From: DASQPR01 sp035713725
GTDB taxonomy: Bacteria > Actinomycetota > Actinomycetes > Mycobacteriales > Micromonosporaceae
Assembly (NCBI GenBank): GCA_035713725.1
Contig: DASTMZ010000179.1
Span: forward strand, 1-9,569
Reading direction: 5' to 3'
Length of the DNA stretch: 9,569 bases
A program made the position numbers and the translations under genes. This document shows positions 1-6,502 of the stretch, in pieces (the first letter of the stretch is position 1; every line of letters begins with the position of its first letter). The notes beneath the pieces are model-generated. The model did no database searches. It was not told the DNA's origin and was given only the letters and a program-made list of their open reading frames with translations.

Positions 1-339
1 CCACGGCTTGGACTTCGTACCCTCGCACCAGTAGATCGCCGCGCCGATCAGCTGGACTTCGCGATCGGTGAGCGCACCGATCTCGTCGACGGTCCGCGCG
101 ATCGTGGCGGCGCGTTGTGCGTCACGTTCCGCTCGATGACGCGCCCATCGGCCGTCGGTCATTGCCTTCGCGTGGGCTCGCTTGGCCTTCGCGCGCTCGG
201 AGTCCGGGTCGAGCGGCAGGTCTCGTACCCATCGCCAGGCGGTCGATCGCGCCACGCCTAACTCGACCGCGATGTCGTTCACCGACCAACCGTCGCGCCG
301 CAATCGGCGAGCATCCGCCGCGCTCGTGTCTGGGGTCAT
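1..339 (-). CDS. Helix-turn-helix DNA-binding protein, N-terminal part (C-terminus off window)
   Basis: The 113 codons from the ATG at 337-339 run open to the left edge, so the C-terminal part is missing. Residues about 10-41 form a simple helix-turn-helix. DGWSVNDIAVELGVARSTAW reads as two helices with the usual turn, followed by RWVRDLPL, the layout of Hin/Mor-type or IS-associated DNA-binding domains. A basic, Arg/Lys/Ala-rich helical linker follows (about 48-80). The visible end contains IGAAIYWCEGTKSKPW, which resembles the start of a second domain found in actinobacterial HTH proteins with a YW.EG.K signature; I recall this family only loosely and cannot name its activity. There is no good Shine-Dalgarno. 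A TAACTT box lies exactly 6 nt before the ATG, so translation may be leaderless. The gene is divergent from the desaturase. It could be a regulator or a nuclease-like element protein; function is unassigned. Confidence 0.7.
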   Translation of the reverse strand, partial: MTPDTSAADARRLRRDGWSVNDIAVELGVARSTAWRWVRDLPLDPDSERAKAKRAHAKAMTDGRWARHRAERDAQRAATIARTVDEIGALTDREVQLIGAAIYWCEGTKSKPW

Positions 340-351
340 GAGCCTAAGTTA
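340..351 (-). promoter_or_regulatory. Candidate leaderless -10 box for the HTH gene
   Basis: Read on the minus strand, TAACTT (346-351) fits the actinobacterial -10 consensus TANNNT. It is followed by six bases, AGGCTC (340-345), and then the ATG at 337-339. That spacing puts the expected transcription start on or next to the A of the start codon. No clear -35 hexamer is seen at 17-18 nt. Confidence 0.4.
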
Positions 352-454
352 GAACGCGCGTACGACAGGCTACTCCCGCGTAACGGCCCGATCACCAGGA
401 GTTTCGCCAACCGTCCGCCGGCATGGCAGCTACCGGCCAACTTTGGCGCTAACA

Positions 455-487
455 AGGTTACGCAACCGTAGGTTACGTTAGCGTAAG
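455..487 (+). promoter_or_regulatory. Operator-like repeat cluster and candidate promoter upstream of the desaturase
   Basis: The segment holds a perfect inverted repeat, TTACG-TTAG-CGTAA (473-486). It also holds an upstream direct copy AGGTTACG (455-462) that recurs at 470-477, a 15-bp phase. TTACGC at 458-463 pairs with GCGTAA at 481-486 as a wider inverted repeat. Another CGTAA half-site lies at 379-383. TAGCGT (479-484) fits a TANNNT -10 box and sits inside the palindrome, so a bound repressor would block it. Transcription would start near 491, giving a leader of about 85 nt before the SD-led ATG at 577. By its size and symmetry it looks like a TetR-family site, and the adjacent TetR protein is the obvious candidate. 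That assignment is inference. The rest of the 340-576 gap shows no gene. Confidence 0.5.
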
Positions 488-576
488 TGCTGGTGCCTGG
501 CGCCGACTGCGCTGCGATCGACCCGCATAGCCATCGACTCGAGCCCGCTGAGCCCATCGACATCGCGAGGTCAGCC

Positions 577-1563
577 ATGACAACCGGCATTCTCCAGCAG
601 CAACCCCAAGCGCCGGAGGCCACGCCTCGGGGCGCCAAGCCACTGGTCGAAGGCAAGCAGCCGATCGGGATCGTGATCGGACTGTGGGCCTTCGTCGTCG
701 TACCGTTCATCGCGCTCGTCGTCGCCGTACCGCTGGCCTGGGGCGGCGCACTGACCTGGACCGACGTGGCGATCGGTGGGTTCTTCTACGTGCTGACCGG
801 CCTCGGTGTCACGGTCGGCTACCACCGCTACCTGACGCACGGCTCGTTCAAGGCAAAGCGATGGGTACGCGTCATGGTCACGATCGCCGGCGCGATGGCG
901 ATCCAGGGCGCGCCGACCCAGTGGGTTGCCGACCACCGCCGCCACCACACGTTCTCCGACGTCGAGGGCGATCCGCACTCGCCGTGGCGGTTCGGTGCCA
1001 CGTTCTGGGGCCTCACCAAAGGTCTCTGGTACGCGCATATGGGCTGGCTGTTCCATCGTGAGATGTCCAACCGCGCCCGATTTGCTCCCGATCTCCTCGC
1101 CGACCGCGACATCCAGCGCATCGACAAGTTCTTCGGCGTCCTCGTCGGCGTCTCGATCCTGCTGCCGGCCGCGATCGGTGGCCTCGTCACGTGGTCGTGG
1201 ACCGGCGCGCTGTGGGCGCTGTTCTGGGCCGGACTCGTACGAGTGTCGTTCCTGCACCACGTCACATGGTCGATCAACTCGATCTGTCACGTGGTCGGCG
1301 AGCGCCCGTTCGAGGTCCGCAAGGGCGACAAGGCGGCCAACTTCTGGCCGCTGGCGGTCCTGTCGTTCGGCGAGAGTTGGCACAACCTGCACCACGCGGA
1401 TCCGACGTGCGCGCGGCACGGCGTGCTTCGCGGGCAGATCGACATCTCGGCGCGGACTATCTGGCTGTTCGAGAAGTTCGGCTGGGTGCACGACGTACGC
1501 TGGCCACGCGCCGAGCGCATCGCCGCGAAGCGGGTGGCGCCGAGCGCCGCATCGGGACGGTGA
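577..1563 (+). CDS. Membrane fatty-acyl-CoA delta-9 desaturase (DesA3-like)
   Basis: This 328-residue integral membrane di-iron desaturase introduces a cis double bond into acyl-CoA, using O2 and electrons from a separate reductase not encoded here. All three histidine boxes of the stearoyl-CoA desaturase class are present: HRYLTH (83-88), HRRHH (120-124) and HNLHH (269-273). The extra conserved segment FLHHVTWSINSICH lies at 225-238. Hydrophobic helices occur near 31-53, 66-80, 99-112 and 186-225. The length is normal for bacterial single-domain enzymes (about 300-350). The start is ATG 577, preceded by GAGG at 567-570. An in-frame GTG at 487 would add 30 poor residues and would begin inside the operator, so I reject it. 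A TetR gene follows after 52 bp, suggesting co-regulation of membrane fluidity. The exact chain length and position specificity cannot be read from the sequence. Confidence 0.93.
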   Translation: MTTGILQQQPQAPEATPRGAKPLVEGKQPIGIVIGLWAFVVVPFIALVVAVPLAWGGALTWTDVAIGGFFYVLTGLGVTVGYHRYLTHGSFKAKRWVRVMVTIAGAMAIQGAPTQWVADHRRHHTFSDVEGDPHSPWRFGATFWGLTKGLWYAHMGWLFHREMSNRARFAPDLLADRDIQRIDKFFGVLVGVSILLPAAIGGLVTWSWTGALWALFWAGLVRVSFLHHVTWSINSICHVVGERPFEVRKGDKAANFWPLAVLSFGESWHNLHHADPTCARHGVLRGQIDISARTIWLFEKFGWVHDVRWPRAERIAAKRVAPSAASGR

Positions 1564-1615
1564 CCACGATCGGGTCGATAGCCGGCTCGACAGCTAGCCC
1601 TGGCACCATGAGCAC

Positions 1616-2275
1616 GTGAGCGACACGTCCGACGCAACCCCGTCGAAGAACGGCTCGCGCGTACGCATGTCCTCGGCGCAGCGCCGCGAACAGCTGATTG
1701 CGATCGGTCGCTCGCTGTTTGCCGAACGCGGCTTCGACGCGACCTCGATCGAGGAGATCGCCGCACGCGCGAAGGTCTCCAAGCCGGTGGTCTACGAGCA
1801 TTTCGGCGGCAAGGAGGGCCTGTACGCCGTCGTCGTCGACCGCGAGGTGCGGTCGCTGCTGGACCGCGTGACCGCGGCGCTCACCGCCGGCCACCCCCGC
1901 GACCTGCTCGAGCAGGCGGCGTTGGCGTTACTCGACTACATCGAGGGCGAGACCGACGGGTTCCGCGTCCTGGTCCGCGATTCACCGGTCGGCTCGGGAT
2001 CCGGCAACTTCTCCAGCGTCCTCAACGACGTCGCCCATCAGGTCGAGCACATTCTCGGTGCGGAGTTCAAGACCCGCGGCTTCGACCCGAAGCTCGCCGA
2101 GCTTTACTCGCAGGCGCTGGTCGGCATGGTCGCGCTGACCGGGCGCTGGTGGCTCGAGGTGCGCAAGCCTCGCAAGGAGGCGGTGGCCGCGCACCTGGTG
2201 AACATCGCCTGGCGCGGGCTGTCACACATGGAGTCGCGGCCGACGCTGGTGACGCGGCCGGCGCCCGCGCGCTGA
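1616..2275 (+). CDS. TetR-family transcriptional regulator, likely controls the adjacent desaturase
   Basis: This is a 219-residue one-component regulator. The N-terminal TetR DNA-binding domain spans about 22-70, with the recognition region SIEEIAARAKVSKPVVYEHF (44-63) followed by the usual GGKEGLY. The rest is an all-helical ligand/dimer domain ending in a Trp-rich segment (GRWWLEVRKP) that is common in actinobacterial TetR proteins. The likely start is GTG 1616; ATG 1667 (residue 18) is an alternative that would still keep the whole HTH. The SD is weak. A three-codon reading frame, ATG AGC ACG TGA (1608-1619), overlaps the GTG start. The gene lies 52 bp after the desaturase stop on the same strand, so one transcript from the upstream promoter is plausible and would make the circuit autoregulatory. 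The stop codon lies inside a 19-bp tandem repeat. The ligand is unknown; an acyl-CoA is a guess from the neighbour. Confidence 0.9.
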   Translation: MSDTSDATPSKNGSRVRMSSAQRREQLIAIGRSLFAERGFDATSIEEIAARAKVSKPVVYEHFGGKEGLYAVVVDREVRSLLDRVTAALTAGHPRDLLEQAALALLDYIEGETDGFRVLVRDSPVGSGSGNFSSVLNDVAHQVEHILGAEFKTRGFDPKLAELYSQALVGMVALTGRWWLEVRKPRKEAVAAHLVNIAWRGLSHMESRPTLVTRPAPAR

Positions 2276-2356
2276 GCGCGCCATACCGCGCTGAGCGCGC
2301 CATACCGCGCTGAGCGCGCCATACCTCGCTGAGCGCGCCATACCGCGCTGAGCGCG
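2271..2356. repeat. 19-bp tandem repeat, about 4.5 copies, at a convergent gene junction
   Basis: The unit is GCTGAGCGCGCCATACCGC. Copies occupy 2271-2289, 2290-2308, 2309-2327 (one G-to-T change, ...CCTC), 2328-2346 and a partial one at 2347-2356. Each unit junction makes GCGCTGAGCGC, a perfect 5-bp inverted repeat around a single base, so the array could form a row of small GC hairpins on either strand. The first copy supplies the TGA stop of the TetR gene. The array fills nearly all of the 92 bp between the TetR stop and the stop of the opposing DUF4383 gene. It may act as a bidirectional terminator or be a dispersed intergenic repeat. No T-tract follows it. Confidence 0.9.
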
Positions 2357-2367
2357 GCGACGGGTCG

Positions 2368-2916
2368 CTACGCGAACCGATGGACGTCCGGGTCGTTCTC
2401 GGTCTCACGCGGCGGCGCGCCATGGAACGCCCACTTGTGATCCTGCGGGTCGTCGGTCACGTGCCGCCGGAAGCGCTCCTCCCGCAGATGATCGGCGTGG
2501 CTGCCCACCCGGCCGTAGAGACCGGCGGTGAAGAGCACGACTCCGATCACGAACGACACGATGCACGTCGACATCTGGAAGTTCAGGAAGTTCGCGTTGG
2601 TCTGCAGCAACGTCATCATCAACATGCCGGCGACCAGGAACACCACGCCACCGACCAGATTGATGAAGTGATCGAGGTTGCGGCCCACCACGGCGCCGCC
2701 GAGCACGATGGCGCCCACCACGATCGACAAGATCGCGAACGCCATGTTCGACCGCAACCCGAGCACGGTCGTCTCGTTCGTTTGATCGAAGAACGGCTTA
2801 CCGGCGGTACGGATGACGCCAGCGATCCCGAAGGCGAGCACGTACCCGCCCGCGACGGCGGCCAGGAAACGGTAATACGGCTGCAGCCGGTGGTTGACCG
2901 GGATATGGGTCGGCAT
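2368..2916 (-). CDS. DUF4383 four-helix membrane protein, long-tailed paralogue
   Basis: This 182-residue membrane protein matches the DUF4383 family of actinobacterial proteins of unknown function. Four hydrophobic helices lie at about 16-36, 53-77, 82-104 and 114-134. The family-like N-terminus HIPVNH (4-9) precedes helix 1. The segment CIVSFVIGVVLFTAGLYG (118-135) is identical in the neighbouring paralogue. After helix 4 there is a charged, His- and Pro-rich tail of about 45 residues (138-182) that the paralogue lacks. The start is ATG 2914-2916 with a strong SD, GAGGAGGAG, just upstream. The gene lies 160 bp downstream of its paralogue, leaving room for its own promoter. It converges with the TetR gene across the 19-bp repeat. 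A role in the envelope or stress response is possible, but nothing in the sequence proves one. Confidence 0.88.
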   Translation of the reverse strand: MPTHIPVNHRLQPYYRFLAAVAGGYVLAFGIAGVIRTAGKPFFDQTNETTVLGLRSNMAFAILSIVVGAIVLGGAVVGRNLDHFINLVGGVVFLVAGMLMMTLLQTNANFLNFQMSTCIVSFVIGVVLFTAGLYGRVGSHADHLREERFRRHVTDDPQDHKWAFHGAPPRETENDPDVHRFA

Positions 2917-3076
2917 GGCTCCTCCTCACGCCGCCCGGCCCGAACGATCTCGCGACCGAACGGCGGGTGCCGAGCGACGTGTGGTGCGGGTCCCTTCGCC
3001 CTATGTACCCCAATTGTCGACCAGCATGCACCGGCAAGCGCCGCGATCCGTCGGTTTGCGACCCTTGAACCGGCGA

Positions 3077-3535
3077 TCAGTGCCCGGTGCGGGCCAACTC
3101 CTCGGCGCGAGCGAGATGTTCCGGGCCGGTCTTGCCGTAGAGCCCGGCGGTGAAGAGCACGACGCCGATGACGAAGGACACGATGCAGTTGGCCATCGAA
3201 AAGCCCAGGAAGTTCGCGTCGGTCTCCATCAGCACCATCATCAGCGCGCCCATTGCCATGAACGCGATGCCGCCGGCCACGTTGATGAAGCGGTCCACGT
3301 TCCGACCGATGAGCGCGGCCACGATGATCACCGCGCCGGCCACCATGGAGATGGTGGCGAACGCCAGGTTCGTCCGCAGGCCCAGCGTCCACGGCAGGTT
3401 GTGCTGCTCGAACGCGGGCAGGTCGCTGGTCTTGGTGAACGCGACGATGCCGAGGATGAGGACGTAGATGCCGGCCAGCGCGGCGAGGAAGCGGTAGAAC
3501 GTCCGCAGCGGGTGGTTTACCGGAATGTGTGACAT
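3077..3535 (-). CDS. DUF4383 four-helix membrane protein, short paralogue
   Basis: This 152-residue protein is clearly homologous to the neighbouring 182-residue one. It shares HIPVNH at the N-terminus, YRFLAA at helix 1, the GLR.N.AFA segment, GRN.D.FIN before helix 3, and an 18-residue run (CIVSFVIGVVLFTAGLYG) in helix 4. Four membrane helices are evident at about 15-35, 51-75, 80-102 and 112-132. It ends in a short charged tail (EHLARAEELARTGH). The start is ATG 3533-3535, preceded by the SD AGAGGA (3540-3545) at 5 nt spacing. The pair looks like an old tandem duplication: the core is conserved while loops and tails have diverged. Biochemical function is unknown. Confidence 0.88.
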   Translation of the reverse strand: MSHIPVNHPLRTFYRFLAALAGIYVLILGIVAFTKTSDLPAFEQHNLPWTLGLRTNLAFATISMVAGAVIIVAALIGRNVDRFINVAGGIAFMAMGALMMVLMETDANFLGFSMANCIVSFVIGVVLFTAGLYGKTGPEHLARAEELARTGH

Positions 3536-3570
3536 CGGGTCCTCTTCAGCATCCTTCGGGCGCGCGCCGC

Positions 3571-3602
3571 GCCATGGTCGATCCGTGCCATGGTCGATCC
3601 GT
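3571..3602. repeat. Perfect 16-bp tandem duplication upstream of a DUF4383 gene
   Basis: GCCATGGTCGATCCGT occurs twice without a mismatch at 3571-3586 and 3587-3602. It lies in the 119-bp gap between the ABC-F stop and the short DUF4383 start, 36-67 bp upstream of that start codon, which is promoter or leader territory on the minus strand. Each copy contains the palindrome CCATGG. It may be a pair of protein-binding sites or a simple replication-slippage duplication. Confidence 0.8.
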
Positions 3603-3654
3603 ATTGTCGCCCACCCGGTGTCACGACTGCGACCACCCCCTGGGTGCGTTGGCG

Positions 3655-5481
3655 CTACCCGTCGCCGGCGCGTTCCGCCGCGGCCAACCAGGCCTGCTCG
3701 GCTTCCGCTCGTTCCAACTCGATCGACCGCAGCTGCGTGTCCAGCGCGGTGATCCTTTCGTAGTCCGTCGCGTGGTCGGCCATGTCCGCGTGGACCTGCG
3801 CCGCGCGGTCGGCCAACCGGTCGAGCACCCGCTCCAGGCGTGCGACCTCCTTGCGCGCCGCCCGAGCCTCGGCCGCCGTCGGACCGCCTCGGCCCTGACT
3901 GGTACCCGCATTAGACGCGTAGCGCACGTCGCGAGGCGCCGAGTCAGCCGCTGTGATGGACGCCGCGTTGGTGCCGGATCGAGTGAGATACTCCTCGACA
4001 CCACCGGGCAGGTGCATGAGCCGGCCGTCGCCGAACATGCCGTACACGTGGTCGGTGACGCGCTCGACGAGGTACCGGTCATGGCTCGCCACCACCATCG
4101 TGCCCGGCCACGTATCGAGCAGGTCCTCGAGCGCGGCCAGGGTGTCGGTGTCGAGGTCGTTGGTCGGCTCGTCCAGCAGCAGCACGTTGGGCTCGGTGGC
4201 GAGCAGGCGCAACATCTGCAGGCGTCGCCGCTCGCCGCCGGAGAGGTCGGCGACCGGTGTCCACAGCCGGCGATCGGTGAAGCCGAACACGTCGGCGAGC
4301 TGTACGGCGGATAGCTCCCGCTCGCCGAGGCGGACCCGGTTGGCCACCTGCTCGACCGCCTCCAACAGCCGTACGTCGTCGGGCAGCTCACCGAGTTCCT
4401 GCGACAGGTGCGCGACCCGGACCGTCTTCCCGCGCGTGATCCGACCGTCGTCGGGTTGCCGCTCGCCGGCGAGCAGCCGAAGCAGCGTGGACTTGCCCGC
4501 ACCGTTCGCACCGACGATCGCGATGCGGTCGCCCGGGCCGACGTGCCACGTCAGGTCGGTGACCAGGGTCTTGTCGCCGGCGCGCAGCGTCACGTGGGCG
4601 AGGTCGTAGACCTGCCGGCCCAGTCGAGCGGTCGCGAGCCGCGCGAGTGACACGGTGTCCCGGGCCGGCGGTACGTCGGCGATCAGCGCGTTCGCGGCCT
4701 CGATGCGAAACTTCGGTTTGCTCGTCCGGGCCGGTGGACCGCGGCGGAGCCAGGCGACCTCCTTGCGCAGCACGTTCTGGCGCCGTGCCTCCGCGTCGGT
4801 GGCGAGCCGGACCCGCTCGGCACGCGCGAGGGTCCACGCGGCGAAGCCGCCCTCGTACCCGCGAATCGTCTGATCCGCGACCTCCCACATGAGCGACGCG
4901 ACCGCGTCGAGAAACCACCGATCGTGGGTGACGACGACGAGCGCGCCGCGCCGTGCGAGCAGGTGCTCGGCGAGCCACGCGACGCCCGCCACGTCCAAGT
5001 GGTTCGTGGGCTCGTCGAGTACCAGGAGGTCGGAACCGCGCACAAGCAGTGCGGCCAGCGCTACACGGCGCCGCTCGCCACCGGACATCGGACCGATCGC
5101 ATTGTCCAGCCCGAGGTGTGGCATGCCGAGGCCGTCGAGTACGGCTCGGACACCGGCGTCGCCGGCCCAGTCGTGCTCGGCCGCGAACTCCGCCGCGAGC
5201 CACGCGTCGCCGATCACGACGTCGCGCACCGTCAGGTCGGGCGCCAGGTCGAGTTGCTGCGGCAGCGACAGCACGCGCAAGTCGCGCCGGTGCGTGACCC
5301 GGCCGGAATCCGGCTGCTCGGCCTTTGTCAGCAAGCGAAGCAGCGTCGACTTGCCGGCGCCGTTGAGACCGACCACCCCGACCCGATCCGAGTCGTCCAA
5401 CCCGATCGAGACGTCGACGAGCAGTGGTCCGGCGGTGGCGTACGCCTTGGACACGCGATCGAGGTTGACGATGTTCGCCAT
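3655..5481 (-). CDS. ABC-F family ATPase (Uup-like), soluble, duplicated ATPase domains
   Basis: This 608-residue protein has two ABC ATPase domains in one chain and no membrane helices, which defines ABC-F. Domain 1 has Walker A GLNGAGKST (38-46), signature MSGGERRR (132-139), Walker B ending LVLDEPTNHLD (153-163) and H-loop His186. Domain 2 has Walker A GANGAGKST (324-332), signature LSGGERRRLQ (413-422), Walker B LLLDEPTNDLD (434-444) and SHDRY (466-470). The inter-domain segment EVAWLRRGPPARTSKPKF (241-258) matches the basic linker typical of Uup. A charged, probably coiled-coil C-terminus spans about 535-604, like the Uup C-terminal domain. ABC-F proteins act on ribosomes or, for Uup, have been linked to DNA and ribosome-assembly phenotypes. 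The start ATG 5479-5481 lies 19 bp after the ispE stop on the same strand, implying an operon with rsmA and ispE. A drug-resistance role is possible but unsupported. Confidence 0.93.
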   Translation of the reverse strand: MANIVNLDRVSKAYATAGPLLVDVSIGLDDSDRVGVVGLNGAGKSTLLRLLTKAEQPDSGRVTHRRDLRVLSLPQQLDLAPDLTVRDVVIGDAWLAAEFAAEHDWAGDAGVRAVLDGLGMPHLGLDNAIGPMSGGERRRVALAALLVRGSDLLVLDEPTNHLDVAGVAWLAEHLLARRGALVVVTHDRWFLDAVASLMWEVADQTIRGYEGGFAAWTLARAERVRLATDAEARRQNVLRKEVAWLRRGPPARTSKPKFRIEAANALIADVPPARDTVSLARLATARLGRQVYDLAHVTLRAGDKTLVTDLTWHVGPGDRIAIVGANGAGKSTLLRLLAGERQPDDGRITRGKTVRVAHLSQELGELPDDVRLLEAVEQVANRVRLGERELSAVQLADVFGFTDRRLWTPVADLSGGERRRLQMLRLLATEPNVLLLDEPTNDLDTDTLAALEDLLDTWPGTMVVASHDRYLVERVTDHVYGMFGDGRLMHLPGGVEEYLTRSGTNAASITAADSAPRDVRYASNAGTSQGRGGPTAAEARAARKEVARLERVLDRLADRAAQVHADMADHATDYERITALDTQLRSIELERAEAEQAWLAAAERAGDG

Positions 5482-5500
5482 CAGTGGACCGCCGCCACGG

Positions 5501-6451
5501 TCACAGCACCCGGGCGCCGGCCACCGGTCCGGTCACCGCGATCGCGGCTCGACACACCGGCGACGCGTCCAACTCGGCGGCGATGCGAGCGGCGTCCGCC
5601 GCGTCGCGCGCGAGGAACACACACGTCGGCCCGGAGCCGGACATCATCGCGGCGAGCGCGCCGGCGGCCGTACCGGCGGCGAGCGTCTCGCCGAGTTCGG
5701 GGCGCAGCGCCAGCGCGGCAAGCTGCATGTCGTTGCCGAGTGCGGCGGCGAGCACCGCCGGGTCGCGCTGCCGCAGCGCCGCCATCAGCGCATCCGGCGC
5801 ACCGAGCGGTTCGGCCGCCACGCCGGTCTCGCGCCGGCGATCGAGCTCCCGATAGACGTCCGGTGTGGACAGTCCGCCGTGCGCGGTAGCGATCACCCAG
5901 TGCCAGGTGGTCGCACGGGCGAGCACCGGGCTCACTGCCTCGCCGCGGCCGGTGCCGAGCGCCGTACCGCCGAGCACCAGGAACGGCACGTCCGACCCGA
6001 CCTCGGCGGCAAGGTCGGCGAGTTCGTCGCGGCTGAGACCGCAGCCCCATAGGGCGTCGCACGCGACGAGCGCGGCCGCGGCGTCCGCGCTGCCGCCCGC
6101 GAGGCCACCGGCGACCGGGATCTGCTTGCGCAGGTGAAGGCGGGCTATCGCGGGTACGCCGGCGGACTTGGCGAGCACGTGCGCGGCCCGCATGACGAGG
6201 TTGGTCTCGTCGAGTGGCAGCTCGCCGGTGCCCTCCCCCTCCATGGTCAGGGTGAGCTGGTCGCCGCGCCGCGCGCTGACCTCGTCGTAGAGCGAGACGG
6301 CGTGATAGACGGTGGTCAGCTCGTGGTACCCATCGCGACGGATCGGCCCGACGCCCAGGTGCAGGTTGATCTTGGCAGGCACACGTACCCGGACCGGACC
6401 GCTCGCGCCGAGCCGCGGCCGGCGTTCCTCGGCGTTCAGCGGCTCGGTCAC
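5501..6451 (-). CDS. ispE: 4-diphosphocytidyl-2-C-methyl-D-erythritol kinase
   Basis: This cytoplasmic GHMP-fold kinase phosphorylates 4-diphosphocytidyl-2-C-methyl-D-erythritol with ATP, the fourth step of the non-mevalonate (MEP) isoprenoid pathway (EC 2.7.1.148). It has 316 residues, normal for actinobacteria. Motif 1 is PAKINLHL (25-32), with the conserved Lys27. The glycine-rich ATP loop is PVAGGLAGGSADAAAAL (112-128). The catalytic Asp154 lies in SDVPF (153-157). The third GHMP motif is MMSGSGPTCVF (269-279). The start is GTG 6449-6451 with AGGAG 7 nt upstream. Another GTG just upstream hits a stop after two codons. It lies 51 bp after rsmA and 19 bp before the ABC-F gene on the same strand; rsmA–ispE adjacency is standard in actinobacteria. 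Confidence 0.96.
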   Translation of the reverse strand: MTEPLNAEERRPRLGASGPVRVRVPAKINLHLGVGPIRRDGYHELTTVYHAVSLYDEVSARRGDQLTLTMEGEGTGELPLDETNLVMRAAHVLAKSAGVPAIARLHLRKQIPVAGGLAGGSADAAAALVACDALWGCGLSRDELADLAAEVGSDVPFLVLGGTALGTGRGEAVSPVLARATTWHWVIATAHGGLSTPDVYRELDRRRETGVAAEPLGAPDALMAALRQRDPAVLAAALGNDMQLAALALRPELGETLAAGTAAGALAAMMSGSGPTCVFLARDAADAARIAAELDASPVCRAAIAVTGPVAGARVL

Positions 6452-6502
6452 CGGGTCACTCCTGTGTGCGTCACAGTGCGCAGTCTGCCAGCCGTCGCAG
6501 GC

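Noticed and set aside
487..576. Upstream GTG start for the desaturase
   Set aside because: It would begin right at the operator palindrome, lacks a SD, and adds residues without family similarity; ATG 577 has GAGG 6 nt upstream.
571..1491. 306-codon minus-strand open frame opposite the desaturase
   Set aside because: The plus strand has all three desaturase histidine boxes; the minus frame is Arg/Asp-rich with no recognisable domain.
2271..2356. CRISPR-like array
   Set aside because: The copies are directly abutting with no unique spacers and the unit is only 19 bp, so it is a simple tandem repeat.
2067..2423. Minus-strand frames encoding repeated ARYGAL / WRAQR peptides
   Set aside because: The peptide repeats are just the 19-bp DNA repeat read in rotating frames, and the frames extend antisense into the TetR gene.
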